Assembly: GCA_016218415.1 (NCBI GenBank)
Contig: JACRED010000016.1
Span: 41,118-105,117 of the forward strand
Direction: 5' to 3'
DNA length: 64,000 nucleotides
DNA from: Nitrosomonadales bacterium
GTDB lineage: Bacteria; Pseudomonadota; Gammaproteobacteria; Burkholderiales; Gallionellaceae
Part shown: in pieces, positions 9,805 to 19,241 of the stretch
Layout of the letters: each line of letters starts with the position of its first letter
Numbering within the stretch: the stretch's first letter is position 1
Translations under genes and position numbers: made by a program
Notes under the pieces: model-generated
Databases searched by the model: none
Seen by the model: only the letters and a program-made list of their open reading frames with translations
What the model was told of the DNA's origin: nothing

Positions 9805-10410
9805 CTATTGAATGATGAAGGACGTAAACAGCACGTCAGCTATGTCGGTTTTGATGACATGGTCACCAGCGGGTACTTCGGGTGCGTCGGATACTTCGTT
9901 TTCGGCCTGTTGCGTGACGATCAGGGGCGCCGTTTTGCGATAACCCAGCACATATTCGACTTGTGCCTTGATCTGGTCGGCCAGCTTCTGCTTTCCTTCG
10001 ACGGAGGCGAGCACTGAAGGGCGCTTGCTTTGCAGCAGCATATTGACGCGATGCAGGATTTCCGGATTGCTGGCTTTGATTCTATCGGTCAGCTCCGGCT
10101 TGGTGATCTTGAGCGAGATGGCAACCTGCAGGTACCGGTCGCCTTCTTCCTGAACCAGATTGGCGGTGAACGTTCCCAGATCGACGTATGTGGCGGGCAC
10201 ATATGCCGATTGCTCGGAGGCGTGTTCATCGCCTGCGCCGGATTCGCCACCCAGCTTGGGCGGATGCGCGGGTTTCAGCAGCAGGAACGCAACGACCCCG
10301 CCGCCCAACACTACCAGTAAGGCGACAACGATGATAATGAGCTTTGCCTTGCTCTTCTTGGGTGCCGCAGAAGCTGCCTGGGCTGTATCCGGTTTTGCTG
10401 CCTTTGCCAT
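9805..10410 (-). CDS. fliL: FliL, flagellar stator-associated protein
   Basis: FliL is a single-pass membrane protein that surrounds the stator units. The 201-residue sequence has a Lys/Ala-rich cytoplasmic start, one membrane helix (LIIIVVALLVVLGGGVVAFL, about residues 24-43), and a periplasmic domain ending VLFTSFIIQ, as FliL proteins do. A 196-nt gap separates it from fliK upstream. That gap contains a small CGGGT/ACCCG hairpin near 10495-10510 but no promoter that I can defend. Confidence 0.93.
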   Translation of the reverse strand: MAKAAKPDTAQAASAAPKKSKAKLIIIVVALLVVLGGGVVAFLLLKPAHPPKLGGESGAGDEHASEQSAYVPATYVDLGTFTANLVQEEGDRYLQVAISLKITKPELTDRIKASNPEILHRVNMLLQSKRPSVLASVEGKQKLADQIKAQVEYVLGYRKTAPLIVTQQAENEVSDAPEVPAGDHVIKTDIADVLFTSFIIQ

Positions 10411-10606
10411 GATTTCCTTCCTTGTGTATAGATGAATTGTGCGTGTATTCCGATATGCATGATAACCCGATTAACGCTGCAATTTCCCCGTTAACTCGGG
10501 TTTTATACCCGAACAGCAGGGGGCGTATCGTTGCATATTGCCGCTCATGTCAGCAGGTCGCGGGAGCGCGGCCTTCATCCTCCGACATCGGTTTCAGGTC
10601 ATTCGG

Positions 10607-12151
10607 TTATGCAAAAGTGTCGACCATGCCGTTGTGACGGCGCACCGATTCCTGCTGCGGGACCGCCTGCGGCAAACCGGCCGTCGAGGTCTCGTTGAAA
10701 AGTTCGCGCTGCGCGGATGAGCCGGAACCCTGGTTCATGGATCCCCCGGCGTTGCGATCTTTGGGCGACTGGTCGCTGACCGTGGCATTGCCCAACATTA
10801 TTCCGCTGTCCGCCAGTATTTCCCTGAGTCTGGGCAGCGCGCTTTCCACTGCTTCGCGCACCGAACTATGCGGCGAGGAAAACAGGACTGTGGCCTGGTT
10901 GTCGGCAATCTTCAGTTGCACATCCAGCGGACCCAGGTCGGGCGGGTTCAGGTGCAATTCGGCGGTCTGGCCCTGTTGCGTACTCATCCAGCTGATCGTT
11001 TGTGAAAAGTCCTCAGCCCAGCCGCTGTTGCCGAGCGGGGTCGCGATGGTTTGCGGGACGCCGGTTTGGTGGTTTGCTGCGCCGGTCAAGGCGGTGCCCA
11101 TTGCATGGGACGAAATCGTTTGTGCGATGCCGGTTGAAGAGGGTTGTGGCTGGCTGACAGCCAGTTCAGTGCCTGGAAGTGTGGGCAGTGCATTTTCCAT
11201 CGTGTCACGAGCCGTGGCGATCGAAGGTGGGGGCAGGGAGTCGGCCTGGCTGCCTGATATTTTCGTTGCAGTATCTGGCGGCAACAAGCCCGGCGGATTC
11301 AATTGCAATTCGGCGATCTGGAACTGTTGCGTATTTGCTTTGCCGGCGTTGCCCGTTGTAAGGACTTGATGGCGGGACATGGTTTGTCTTTCCATCAACG
11401 GCGTATTTGCCTTGCCGGCGTTGTCCGTTGTAGTGACGGCAGGCGGCAGGTTATCCCCACTGCCTTTCGCGGCCAGTTTTTTCATCGCGGAATCCAGCTC
11501 GGAGCCGGGAAGTTTGGCGGGCGCATTCCCGATGATAGTGCGTAATGTCAAAGGGGCCAGGGCGAACGGGGCGGGGGGCTGCTGGCTGGAAATACCCGGT
11601 GCCGCGGGTTCAGCTTCCGATCCCGCTGCGGGAATCTGGCCGTTGCTTACCATGCCTTTTGCGATATTCGCTAAATTTTCTCCGCTTGCATTTTCGATGG
11701 CGTGCAACTGCGTGCCTGTCACGGTATTCGCTTGCGCTTCCGGGGGGGCTGCCGTTGTATTTGCAGTCAAGGATACTTCAGCGGACACCGGGCGGGAGGA
11801 AGTTGCTTGCCCCGGCGCTTCCTGGGGGGGTAGCGGGCGCGATGCCTGGGGAAGTTGCGAGAGCAGGACAGCCATTGCACCTGACGGATCGGCGGGCATG
11901 TCGGCTGCCACCGCCGATTGATCCAGGATGTCGACGGAAAGGGTCTCCGGTTTTTCCGTGGTTGCCTGAGTGTCGATGCGGGTAGCTGCCAGAGCGGAAT
12001 CAAGCGCGGATAAATCGAGATCGCCGATTTGTCGGGCGAGCAGCGCCGCAAAAGGCCCCGAACTTTGAACATCGGTTTCCATCAAGGATGGTGAGATATT
12101 CGCCACATTGGCGGAACGCTGGATATTGCCGGCGATAGGCAGGCTGGTCAT
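10607..12151 (-). CDS. fliK: FliK, flagellar hook-length control protein
   Basis: FliK is the secreted molecular ruler for hook length and triggers the export specificity switch. The 514-residue protein is Ala/Pro/Ser-rich. Its conserved C-terminal core (about residues 390-475) contains TAELHLNPPDLGPLDVQL and VREAVESALPRLREIL. Unusually, a degraded second version of that core (IAELQLNPPGLLPPDTATK, then TMENALPTL) lies about 115 residues upstream. It is preceded by a short repeated segment NAGKANT, so the gene has undergone internal duplication. It lies in the fliF-to-fliR operon between fliJ and fliL. Confidence 0.9.
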   Translation of the reverse strand: MTSLPIAGNIQRSANVANISPSLMETDVQSSGPFAALLARQIGDLDLSALDSALAATRIDTQATTEKPETLSVDILDQSAVAADMPADPSGAMAVLLSQLPQASRPLPPQEAPGQATSSRPVSAEVSLTANTTAAPPEAQANTVTGTQLHAIENASGENLANIAKGMVSNGQIPAAGSEAEPAAPGISSQQPPAPFALAPLTLRTIIGNAPAKLPGSELDSAMKKLAAKGSGDNLPPAVTTTDNAGKANTPLMERQTMSRHQVLTTGNAGKANTQQFQIAELQLNPPGLLPPDTATKISGSQADSLPPPSIATARDTMENALPTLPGTELAVSQPQPSSTGIAQTISSHAMGTALTGAANHQTGVPQTIATPLGNSGWAEDFSQTISWMSTQQGQTAELHLNPPDLGPLDVQLKIADNQATVLFSSPHSSVREAVESALPRLREILADSGIMLGNATVSDQSPKDRNAGGSMNQGSGSSAQRELFNETSTAGLPQAVPQQESVRRHNGMVDTFA

Positions 12152-12224
12152 TGCTGTTCTCCTGATTCTGGTAGGGGTGAGCGGATAGCAGAGAGTAAGA
12201 AACCACGTCCCACCTTTTCAATAG

Positions 12225-12689
12225 TTACTTGTTCGGGTCTTCCTGTTCTTGCTGCCGGTAAGCGGCAAACCGGCTGGTATGTTCATCCAGTGCTTTTTGT
12301 TCCGACTTGTCGGCGGTTTTTTTTTGCTCCAGAACATGCCGCTGTTGCAGCGTGTCGAACGATTTCAGTTTGCGCTGGGTGGAGTCAAGCTCGCTGCGTC
12401 CGACCTGGGTCGAAGCCTTGCTGATATTGACGGACTTTTCCTGCTGGGATATGGCCGCATCCAGCTTGTAGATGAACTCCTGGAAGTTGCGCAATTCAGC
12501 CGGGTGCATGCCATTTTGCGTGGATTCCTGCAGGCGATTCTGGTAATCCAGCCGGTATTGCTTCAGCATCTCGAGTTTGCTTTGCGCATCGTGCTGTTGC
12601 CGGTTAAGCTGGCCCAGTTTGCGCGTGGCAGTATCGTTCTGCTGCTTGGACAGATTCATCAGCGGTTGCAGGGAGAATGGCTTGATCAT
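12225..12689 (-). CDS. fliJ: FliJ, flagellar export ATPase stalk protein
   Basis: FliJ is a coiled-coil protein that acts as the central stalk of the FliI ATPase ring. The 154-residue product is almost entirely charged/Gln-rich helix (LNRQQHDAQSKLEMLKQYR, then LQESTQNGMHPAELRNFQEF), which matches FliJ. The ATG at 12689 was preferred over a longer frame because it gives the usual MxKPFSLQPL start. It lies immediately after fliI, with 13 nt between them. Confidence 0.9.
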   Translation of the reverse strand: MIKPFSLQPLMNLSKQQNDTATRKLGQLNRQQHDAQSKLEMLKQYRLDYQNRLQESTQNGMHPAELRNFQEFIYKLDAAISQQEKSVNISKASTQVGRSELDSTQRKLKSFDTLQQRHVLEQKKTADKSEQKALDEHTSRFAAYRQQEQEDPNK

Positions 12690-12702
12690 GATGATGCCGA
12701 TA

Positions 12703-14112
12703 TTACAGCGGTTGGAATAATGCGGCCAGCTGGTCGATGCTGGCACGATAGGGTTCGCGCTGGAGCATGTCCTGCTTCAGAAATTGTTCCATCCTCGGAT
12801 ATAGCCTGATCGCGTCGTCCAGCAACGGGTCGCTGCCGCTGATATAGGCGCCGACGCTGATCAGATCGCGGTTGCGCTGATAATGCGCATACAGCTGTTT
12901 GAAACGCTGCACCAGCGACATATGTTCCGGTGTCGCCAGATGGGTCATCACGCGGCTGATCGATGCTTCGATATCGATTGCGGGATAATGTCCCTGCTCC
13001 ACCAGCCGTCTGGAAAGCACGATGTGGCCGTCGAGTATGGCCCTGGCACTGTCGGCGATCGGATCCTGCTGGTCGTCGCCTTCGGTCAGCACGGTATAGA
13101 AGGCGGTGATCGATCCGCTGCCGTGCAGGCCGTTGCCGGCGCGTTCCACCAGCTTGGGGAGCTTGGCAAAAACCGATGGCGGGTAGCCTTTGGTTGCGGG
13201 GGGTTCGCCTACCGCCAGGGCGATTTCGCGCTGCGCCATCGCATAGCGGGTCAGCGAATCCATGATCAGCAACACGTGCTTGCCCTGATCGCGGAAATGT
13301 TCGGCGATGGTGGTGGCGTAGGCCGCTCCCTGCAGCCGCATCAGCGGCGAGGTGTCTGCCGGGGCGGCAACCACAACCGATCTGGCCATGCCCTCCTTGC
13401 CGAGTATGCTGTCGATGAATTCCTTGACCTCGCGGCCGCGCTCCCCGATCAGTCCGACCACCGTCACATCCGCGTTGGTGTAACGGGCCATCATGCCGAG
13501 CAAAACGCTTTTGCCGACACCGCTGCCGGCGAACAGGCCCATGCGTTGTCCCCGCCCTACGCTGAGCATGCTGTTGATGGAGCGCACCCCGACATCGAGC
13601 GCCGTATCGATAGGGGCGCGTTCCAGCGGGTTGAACGGGCGGCTTTGCAACGGCGCGGTGTCGGAGTCCTGCAGCGGACCCAGTTGGTCCAGAGGTTTGC
13701 CGGCGCCGTCGAGCACCCTGCCCAGCAGTAAATTGCCGACCGGCAAATGTTTGGCGAGATCGGCCACGCGCCGGCGCATCAGTTTGCGTTTGCTCCCCAG
13801 CGTCAATATGTGCATGGGTTCGATAGGCATCACGCGTGCGCCGGGCACCAGACCATAGACATCGTTCTCGGGCATCAGGAACAGTTTTTCGCCGGAAAAT
13901 CCGACCACTTCAGCCTCGACCACATTGTGCGGCAAATGGATGGCGCAGGTGCTGCCGACCGGCATTTGCAAACCGACCGCTTCCATGACCAGCCCGGTTA
14001 CCTTGGTCAGGTGACCGCTGGGAGGCATCGAGTTGCTGTCCCCGACATACTCGCGCCCCTCATCGAGAAAATCCTGCCAGCGCTGGCTATGGGAATTCAC
14101 TGTGACAGCCAT
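12703..14112 (-). CDS. fliI: FliI, flagellum-specific export ATPase
   Basis: FliI is an F1-beta-like ATPase that energises type III export of flagellar proteins. The 469-residue protein has the Walker A motif [12 protein letters not shown], a Walker B ([20 protein letters not shown]) and the export-ATPase signature [11 protein letters not shown]. Length and domain order are normal. It overlaps the end of fliH by 16 nt, and fliJ follows. Confidence 0.97.
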   Translation of the reverse strand: MAVTVNSHSQRWQDFLDEGREYVGDSNSMPPSGHLTKVTGLVMEAVGLQMPVGSTCAIHLPHNVVEAEVVGFSGEKLFLMPENDVYGLVPGARVMPIEPMHILTLGSKRKLMRRRVADLAKHLPVGNLLLGRVLDGAGKPLDQLGPLQDSDTAPLQSRPFNPLERAPIDTALDVGVRSINSMLSVGRGQRMGLFAGSGVGKSVLLGMMARYTNADVTVVGLIGERGREVKEFIDSILGKEGMARSVVVAAPADTSPLMRLQGAAYATTIAEHFRDQGKHVLLIMDSLTRYAMAQREIALAVGEPPATKGYPPSVFAKLPKLVERAGNGLHGSGSITAFYTVLTEGDDQQDPIADSARAILDGHIVLSRRLVEQGHYPAIDIEASISRVMTHLATPEHMSLVQRFKQLYAHYQRNRDLISVGAYISGSDPLLDDAIRLYPRMEQFLKQDMLQREPYRASIDQLAALFQPL

Positions 14113-14795
14113 GCTTGATCCTGTCCTATGGACGCGACGATGTGCTGCCAGCGCGCTTCATTTGTGGCATCCACATTGCTGTGTGCCGTCTCTACACGGC
14201 AGCCGCCGCGCTGAATATTGGGATCGGTAAATATCTTCCAGTTGGCGTGAGACAGTTGCTCGCCCATCTGCGCGCGAACCAGTTCCGCATCATCCGGGTG
14301 CAGGATCAGGTGGGCGTTCTGGTTGAAGTGGGGCAGCCTGCCTATTGCTTCGCTGACGACCTTCAGGATGATCTCGGGTTTTACCGGCAAAGCTTCGCGC
14401 ACCATCTGTCGCGCCACTTCCAGCGACAGATCCAGCAGTGATTGCGCCAACTGATTGTCGATTTGGGTCAGCGCGACCTGCAGATTTTGCAGCAACGTGT
14501 TGATTTGCACGGCATCCAGCCGGGCTTGCTGCATTCCCGCAGCGTAACCTTCTTCGCGCTTGAGCGCGCAAATCTCTTCATACTCCTGTTGGCGGAGTAG
14601 CGCCTCGTTGTTGTCGGGTATCTCGGTGTTCTGGACAGCATCCTGTTGAATGTCGCCGGAAAGCGGGTCAAACGAGGCCAGCTCCCAGCGTTCGAATGCC
14701 GTCATTTGCTCTTTGGGAATGATGGCGCCATGGCCGGTAGCCTTGTGTGCGCCGCCGGTCCAGCCGACCGGGCGGATCATGGATCTATCAGACAT
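14097..14795 (-). CDS. fliH: FliH, flagellar export ATPase regulator
   Basis: FliH forms a dimeric peripheral stalk that holds FliI and docks it to FliN. The 232-residue protein has a variable N-terminus, a helical middle ([21 protein letters not shown]) and a conserved C-terminal part with [18 protein letters not shown] and [17 protein letters not shown]. It overlaps fliG by 8 nt upstream and fliI downstream. Confidence 0.94.
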   Translation of the reverse strand: MSDRSMIRPVGWTGGAHKATGHGAIIPKEQMTAFERWELASFDPLSGDIQQDAVQNTEIPDNNEALLRQQEYEEICALKREEGYAAGMQQARLDAVQINTLLQNLQVALTQIDNQLAQSLLDLSLEVARQMVREALPVKPEIILKVVSEAIGRLPHFNQNAHLILHPDDAELVRAQMGEQLSHANWKIFTDPNIQRGGCRVETAHSNVDATNEARWQHIVASIGQDQAWLSQ

Positions 14796-15783
14796 AGGTC
14801 TCCTCGGTGCCTTTTCCGCTTATCGATATCTGGCCTTCTTCAGCCAGGCGGCGCACGATCTTGAGGATTTCCTTCTGGTTGGCCTCGACATCGCTGAGCT
14901 TGACCGGTCCCTTGGATTCCAGGTCCTCGCGCATCATTTCTGCGGCGCGTTGTGACATGTTCTTGAAGATCTTTTCGCGCAATTTTTCGTTTGCGCCCTT
15001 GAGCGCGATGATCAGGGATTCCGACTGGACTTCTCGAATCACAAGCTGGATTCCGCGGTCATCTATCTCCATGATATTTTCAAAGACAAACATCTTGTCT
15101 TCGATTTTTTGCGCCAGCTCGGGGTCAAAGTTGCGCACGTTGTCCATCATTTCCGCTTCCAGCTTGCCGCCCATGAAATTCAGGATTTCTGCGGCAGTCG
15201 CAATTCCGCCAAACAACTTCTTCTTCCCTCCCTCTTCACCAGACATGAGTTTTCCCAGCACATCGTCGAGTTCGCGCAGGGCAACCGGCTGTACACTATC
15301 CAATGTGGAGATACGAAGCAGCACGTCGTTGCGGGTGCGCTCGGTGAGCAGTTTGAGAACTTCTGCTGCCTGATCGGGATCCAGGTGCACCATGATGGTT
15401 GCGATGATCTGGGGGTGCTCGTTGCTGATCAATTCCGCTACGGCTGCCGGGTCCATCCATTTCAGGCTTCTGATGCCGGTGGAATCGCTATGCTCGAGGA
15501 TTTTTTCCAGCAGACTGGAGGCTTTGTCGTCTCCCAGAGCCTTGGTGAGCAAATTGCGGATGAAATCCTTGGTGTCCAATCCCACGTTGGCTTTCTGTGA
15601 GGCGACCAGCAGGAATTCCTGTATTACTTTGGCGATCTGATCGCGGTTGAGATTATTCAGCGTGATCATGGCCTCGGTGATTTTCTGGACTTCCCTGTGA
15701 TCCAGATGCTTCAACACCTCGGCGGCTTCATTCTCACCGAGAGTCATCAGTAAAATCGCGCTTTTTTCGATGCCGCTACTCAT
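14788..15783 (-). CDS. fliG: FliG, flagellar motor switch rotor protein
   Basis: FliG is the rotor protein that interacts with MotA. The 331-residue protein begins with KSAILLMTLGENEAAEVLKH, has the EHPQ motif in ELISNEHPQIIATIM (about residue 125), and ends with the charged torque helix region IKDxxxE-type sequence around VFENIMEIDDRGIQLVIREV. It overlaps fliF by 8 nt at its start and fliH at its end. Confidence 0.97.
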   Translation of the reverse strand: MSSGIEKSAILLMTLGENEAAEVLKHLDHREVQKITEAMITLNNLNRDQIAKVIQEFLLVASQKANVGLDTKDFIRNLLTKALGDDKASSLLEKILEHSDSTGIRSLKWMDPAAVAELISNEHPQIIATIMVHLDPDQAAEVLKLLTERTRNDVLLRISTLDSVQPVALRELDDVLGKLMSGEEGGKKKLFGGIATAAEILNFMGGKLEAEMMDNVRNFDPELAQKIEDKMFVFENIMEIDDRGIQLVIREVQSESLIIALKGANEKLREKIFKNMSQRAAEMMREDLESKGPVKLSDVEANQKEILKIVRRLAEEGQISISGKGTEETYV

Positions 15784-17422
15784 TCTGTCTGGTCCATTCT
15801 CTGATTATCCCCGCAACGATCTTGGGTTCCTGCTGGGAAATTTGCCTTGCCACCTTCAAACTTTGTTCATAAGGAGCGTTTGACGAGTCTTGACCGGCTT
15901 CTGGCTCTTCCTGGCCCCCCCCCGCTTTCCCTGGTTGTTCCCCTTCATTTTCATTTTCTGACTCGGCTTCGCCTGCTGGGATCGCGGGAGTGAGCAGGGT
16001 CTGGAATGTCGGTTTGATGATGCGGAACACGACGAAAAAGAATATACCGGCGATTAACGCATATTTGGCGAGGCTCTTGGCCAGTTCGATCATGTCGGCC
16101 TGTTTCCAGAGCGGAACTTCCTCGACGGTTTCCTTGTTTTCGGTGAAGGCCGCGACCTGCACGTTGAGGCTGTCACCGCGAGTCTGGTCGAATCCTACCG
16201 CATCCCTGACCAGATTGCTGATCTGTTCTTTTTCTTGGTCGCTCAACGGGTTGTTGCTGACCTTGCCCTTTGCATCGGTAACTTTGCGGGTCCCGTTCAC
16301 GACGACCGCGACAGACAGGCGCTTGATCGAGCCTACAGGCAATACAGTGTGGCGTATGGTGCGGTCAACTTCATAATTGACCGTGGATTCCTTTTGCAGA
16401 TTGGACAGTGCGGGATTGTTCTCGGCGGCAGCTCCCGGTGCGCCGCTCACAATAGGCGCTGTAGCCGGAACGGGCGGTTGATTCGTCAGTGCGCCCGGAA
16501 TCCCGCCAGTCAGGCCCGAACCGCTCATCACCTCGTTGCTTTGGCGGCTGCGCACCACGCTGGCATCGGGGTTCTGATTGGGTTTGAAAATCTCGGCCGT
16601 TTGCTCGGTACGTGAAAAGTCGATATCGGCGGCCACCTGTGCCCTGACATTGTCGGAGCCGAGCAGCGGGATCAGCAGTGACTCGATGCGCTGGATATAG
16701 CCCTGCTCGATCTGCTGAACATACTTGAGCTGGTTCGCGTCCAGCCCCTCATTGACATTGCCGTCATGGTTGGCGCTCAACAACGTGCCATTCTGGTCCA
16801 CCACCGTCACGTTTTTTGCGGACATGTCCGGCACACTGCTCGAAATCAGATGGATGATCGCGCTGACCTGGGCGGAATCGAGCGTCCTGCCGCCTTGCAG
16901 GCTGAGTATCACGGATGCGCTGGGTTTCTGTTGCTCCTTGACGAACACGCTGGGCTTGGGGATGGCCAGATGGACCCGGGCGGCGGCTACCGCGCCTATG
17001 CTCTGCACCGAGCGCGCCAGTTCGCCCTCCAGCGCGCGCTGGTAATTGACCTGCTCGGCGAACTGGGTGATGCCGAAGCGCTGATTCTCCATCAGCTCGA
17101 AGCCCACATTGCCGCCCTTGGGCAAGCCCTGCGAAGCGAGCTTCAGGCGGGCTTCATGGACCTGCTCGGAAGGCACCAGCAACGCGCCGCCGCCTTCGGC
17201 GAACTTGTAGGGGATGTTCATTTGCTGCAAAGACCCGATGATGGCCCCGCCGTCGCGGTCGGACAGATTGCTGTAGAGAACGCGGTAATCGGGCGTTTGA
17301 CCCCACATCCACAATCCCGCGACGACCGCGAACAATGCCGCAACACCGACCGCCAACCCCATTTTTTGCTGGAAGTTGAGTTGGTCGAAGAGATTCGTAG
17401 CCTTCTTTTCCTGTTCAGCCAT
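15776..17422 (-). CDS. fliF: FliF, flagellar MS-ring protein
   Basis: FliF builds the MS-ring, the membrane base of the flagellum. The chosen ATG at 17422 gives 548 residues, with the first membrane helix near residues 20-40 (MGLAVGVAALFAVVAGLWMW). Periplasmic ring-building motifs follow (DYRVLYSNLSDRDGGAIIGS, then ARVHLAIPKPSVFVKEQQKP). A second helix lies near residues 440-460 (LIAGIFFFVVFRIIKP), then a FliG-binding tail. It is the first gene of the fliF-to-fliR operon and diverges from fliE across 220 nt. A longer open frame upstream lacks support. Confidence 0.96.
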   Translation of the reverse strand: MAEQEKKATNLFDQLNFQQKMGLAVGVAALFAVVAGLWMWGQTPDYRVLYSNLSDRDGGAIIGSLQQMNIPYKFAEGGGALLVPSEQVHEARLKLASQGLPKGGNVGFELMENQRFGITQFAEQVNYQRALEGELARSVQSIGAVAAARVHLAIPKPSVFVKEQQKPSASVILSLQGGRTLDSAQVSAIIHLISSSVPDMSAKNVTVVDQNGTLLSANHDGNVNEGLDANQLKYVQQIEQGYIQRIESLLIPLLGSDNVRAQVAADIDFSRTEQTAEIFKPNQNPDASVVRSRQSNEVMSGSGLTGGIPGALTNQPPVPATAPIVSGAPGAAAENNPALSNLQKESTVNYEVDRTIRHTVLPVGSIKRLSVAVVVNGTRKVTDAKGKVSNNPLSDQEKEQISNLVRDAVGFDQTRGDSLNVQVAAFTENKETVEEVPLWKQADMIELAKSLAKYALIAGIFFFVVFRIIKPTFQTLLTPAIPAGEAESENENEGEQPGKAGGGQEEPEAGQDSSNAPYEQSLKVARQISQQEPKIVAGIIREWTRQNE

Positions 17423-17642
17423 GATGATAGTAAGCACACTCCAAAGCCACTCTGGCATTGAACGCATTATCGGTAAAGGCCTGCCTTTTGAAAACCGGAA
17501 TAAGGGGGGAAACACCGGCCTTTTCTGTACATGGGGGTTGCGGTGTCCCGGTTATCTTGCCATCACCTGAAAAGCCGCTGATTTATCCGCCGGCCGGGCG
17601 GTTGGAATTTGACGGGGTCACATCAATCTCAAGGAGTCGCAA

Positions 17643-17963
17643 ATGAACACATCGGGCGTGGACAGTTTATTGGCGCAAATGCGCATCGCTGCTGCGGCAG
17701 CCGGATTGCGCGAGCCAAGTCAGGCAACGCAGGTCGGCAAGGTGGATTTTGCCAATGTATTGAAATCTTCGCTGGATGGTGTGGCTAAAGCGCAAACCAG
17801 ATCCGAGGAGATGCAGAAGGCGTTCGTGCTGGGTGACGATCGGGTCAGTCTGAGCGACACCATGATCGAGATGCAGAAAGCCAGTATCAGTCTCCAGACT
17901 ACCGTTCAGGTGCGCAACAAATTCGTGCAGGCGTACAACGACATTATGAACATGCAGGTCTGA
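17643..17963 (+). CDS. fliE: FliE, flagellar hook-basal body adaptor
   Basis: FliE connects the MS-ring to the proximal rod and is the first exported rod component. The 106-residue protein ends with the family signature VSLSDTMIEMQKASISLQ and TTVQVRNKFVQAYNDIMNMQV. The ATG is preceded by AAGGAG. It is transcribed away from fliF. The 220-nt gap between them (17423-17642) should hold both promoters, but I could not identify a convincing sigma-54 or sigma-28 site there. Confidence 0.95.
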   Translation: MNTSGVDSLLAQMRIAAAAAGLREPSQATQVGKVDFANVLKSSLDGVAKAQTRSEEMQKAFVLGDDRVSLSDTMIEMQKASISLQTTVQVRNKFVQAYNDIMNMQV

Positions 17964-18027
17964 TTCATCAGGATATTCATGCAATCAGGGCAGACGCCCC
18001 CGGTAACCCGGAGCGCATCAAGCGCGA

Positions 18028-18783
18028 TCATGTCCTGGCTTTTTCCCGTTGCACATTGGTTATATAACGCTGCAGCAATGTGGTGGATGCGCTATCGAGA
18101 TTCTTGAATTCGCAGCCGGCACGGCAGATCGTATTGCCGGATTCGGAAGTCAATACAACCAGATTCTTCACCACGATAGTTCCCTTGACGGTGCCGACGC
18201 CCGGCAGGTCGATCTGGCAATCCGGATAGGATACGCCCGGCTTGAGTTCCGTGTCCGTTTCCTTGCAGGTCAGTCCCACACCGCCGCAGCTGATGTCCAT
18301 GATGACGAAATCGTAGGGCTGTTTTAGCGCTGTCCCCCTGCCTGCGCCGATGACGCAGTGCAGTGGATTGATGAGCGGTGTTCTCAGCCGGTAGTATTCC
18401 CTGCGCTGCAGCCGGTAGAGGACTTTGGGCAGCGGCATGAAAAAAGCGGAATATTCCCGATACAGCACGCTGTTTGCGCGAGTTGCGGTGAATTGAACCT
18501 TGACCTGGTAATGACTGCTGACGAACACCAGCTTGCTGCTTTCGGCGATGCGCTTATTCTCGAAGCCGTTCGGGCTTTGCTCCAGCCACAAGCCGGTTTC
18601 ATCGGCGCCCAGCAGGGTGGTCAGGATGAAATTGTTGGCATCATCGTAATAAAGGGCGACACGGCTTCCTTTTTCGGCGATGTAATGCATGATGAGTTCA
18701 ATTTCCTTGGCCGATGAGATGCCGAGCTGGTCATCTCTCCCTTCGGACAGGATTTCCATTCTGAGTGGGATATCTTTTGCCAT
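18028..18783 (-). CDS. ycgR: YcgR-like PilZ protein, c-di-GMP flagellar brake
   Basis: YcgR proteins bind c-di-GMP through a PilZ domain and slow the flagellar motor. The N-terminal YcgR domain (about residues 1-115) is followed by a PilZ domain with the RxxxR-type motif RREYYRLRTPL and the DxSxxG motif DISCGGVGL. The ATG at 18783 was chosen; a TTG at 18798 in the same frame is possible. Its position among flagellar genes and near a GGDEF gene supports a motility-braking role. Confidence 0.85.
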   Translation of the reverse strand: MAKDIPLRMEILSEGRDDQLGISSAKEIELIMHYIAEKGSRVALYYDDANNFILTTLLGADETGLWLEQSPNGFENKRIAESSKLVFVSSHYQVKVQFTATRANSVLYREYSAFFMPLPKVLYRLQRREYYRLRTPLINPLHCVIGAGRGTALKQPYDFVIMDISCGGVGLTCKETDTELKPGVSYPDCQIDLPGVGTVKGTIVVKNLVVLTSESGNTICRAGCEFKNLDSASTTLLQRYITNVQREKART

Positions 18784-18891
18784 TTCAATCAGGTGCAAGT
18801 CGGATGTCCGGTCATCATAACAAATCTGGTTGCCGGCCAGATGAGAAAATCAGGGGGCTGACGGGGCTAACTTGCTCGGGGGGTTTAAACC

Positions 18892-19026
18892 ATGGAATTC
18901 CGGAGACCTGTACTGGCCTTGCTTCTGGCGGGGTGTTCGGGCGATGACCGGTTAAGGTGCATTCAGCGTTCCGGCCCATGTTCCAGGCGGTATAGCCATG
19001 CGAGTAGTTCGGCTACCGCCACATAA
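18892..19026 (+). CDS. Possible micro-lipoprotein or lipoprotein gene remnant
   Basis: A 44-codon frame starting with ATG at 18892 reads MEFRRPVLALLLAGCSGDD, a compact signal peptide with a textbook lipobox (LLAGC). A GGGGG stretch lies about 8 nt before the start. After the lipobox the sequence is unremarkable and overlaps the end of the FlhB-like gene on the other strand. It may be a true small lipoprotein, a remnant, or chance. Confidence 0.25.
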   Translation: MEFRRPVLALLLAGCSGDDRLRCIQRSGPCSRRYSHASSSATAT

Positions 19027-19241
19027 AGCTGGGCCGGGATCTCCTGATCAAGCTCGACTTGCATCAGCAAGCCGACCATATCTTCCGATTCGTGCACGAA
19101 TATCCCGTGCTGTCTGGCACGTTCGATGATCGCAGAGGCAATCAGGCCGCGGCCCTTGGCGACTACTCTGGGCGCGCCATCGTTCTGGCTGTATGCCAGC
19201 GCGACGGCGATTTGCCGGGGTGTGAGTCCGGGGGCGGTCAC
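18963..19241 (-). CDS. FlhB C-terminal domain-like protein
   Basis: The 92-residue protein resembles only the cytoplasmic C-terminal domain of FlhB/YscU (APRVVAKGRGLIASAIIERA and HGIFVHESEDMVGLLMQVEL). It has no membrane helices. The autocleavage motif NPTH of true FlhB is absent; the corresponding place reads NDGAPRV. It starts with GTG overlapping the stop of the FliK-like gene by 4 nt. Such FliK-like/FlhB-like pairs occur in many flagellar clusters, and their role is unclear. Confidence 0.8.
   Translation of the reverse strand: MTAPGLTPRQIAVALAYSQNDGAPRVVAKGRGLIASAIIERARQHGIFVHESEDMVGLLMQVELDQEIPAQLYVAVAELLAWLYRLEHGPER

Noticed and set aside
10411..10606. Missing gene between fliL and fliK
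   Set aside because: No frame with a start, ribosome site and family pattern was found; fliK ends cleanly at 10607 and fliL starts at 10410.
17423..17642. Sigma-28-like -10 (ACCGATAA) upstream of fliF on the minus strand
   Set aside because: No TAAA-like -35 is present at the required 15-nt distance, and fliF is normally an early gene. No GG-N10-GC sigma-54 site was found either.
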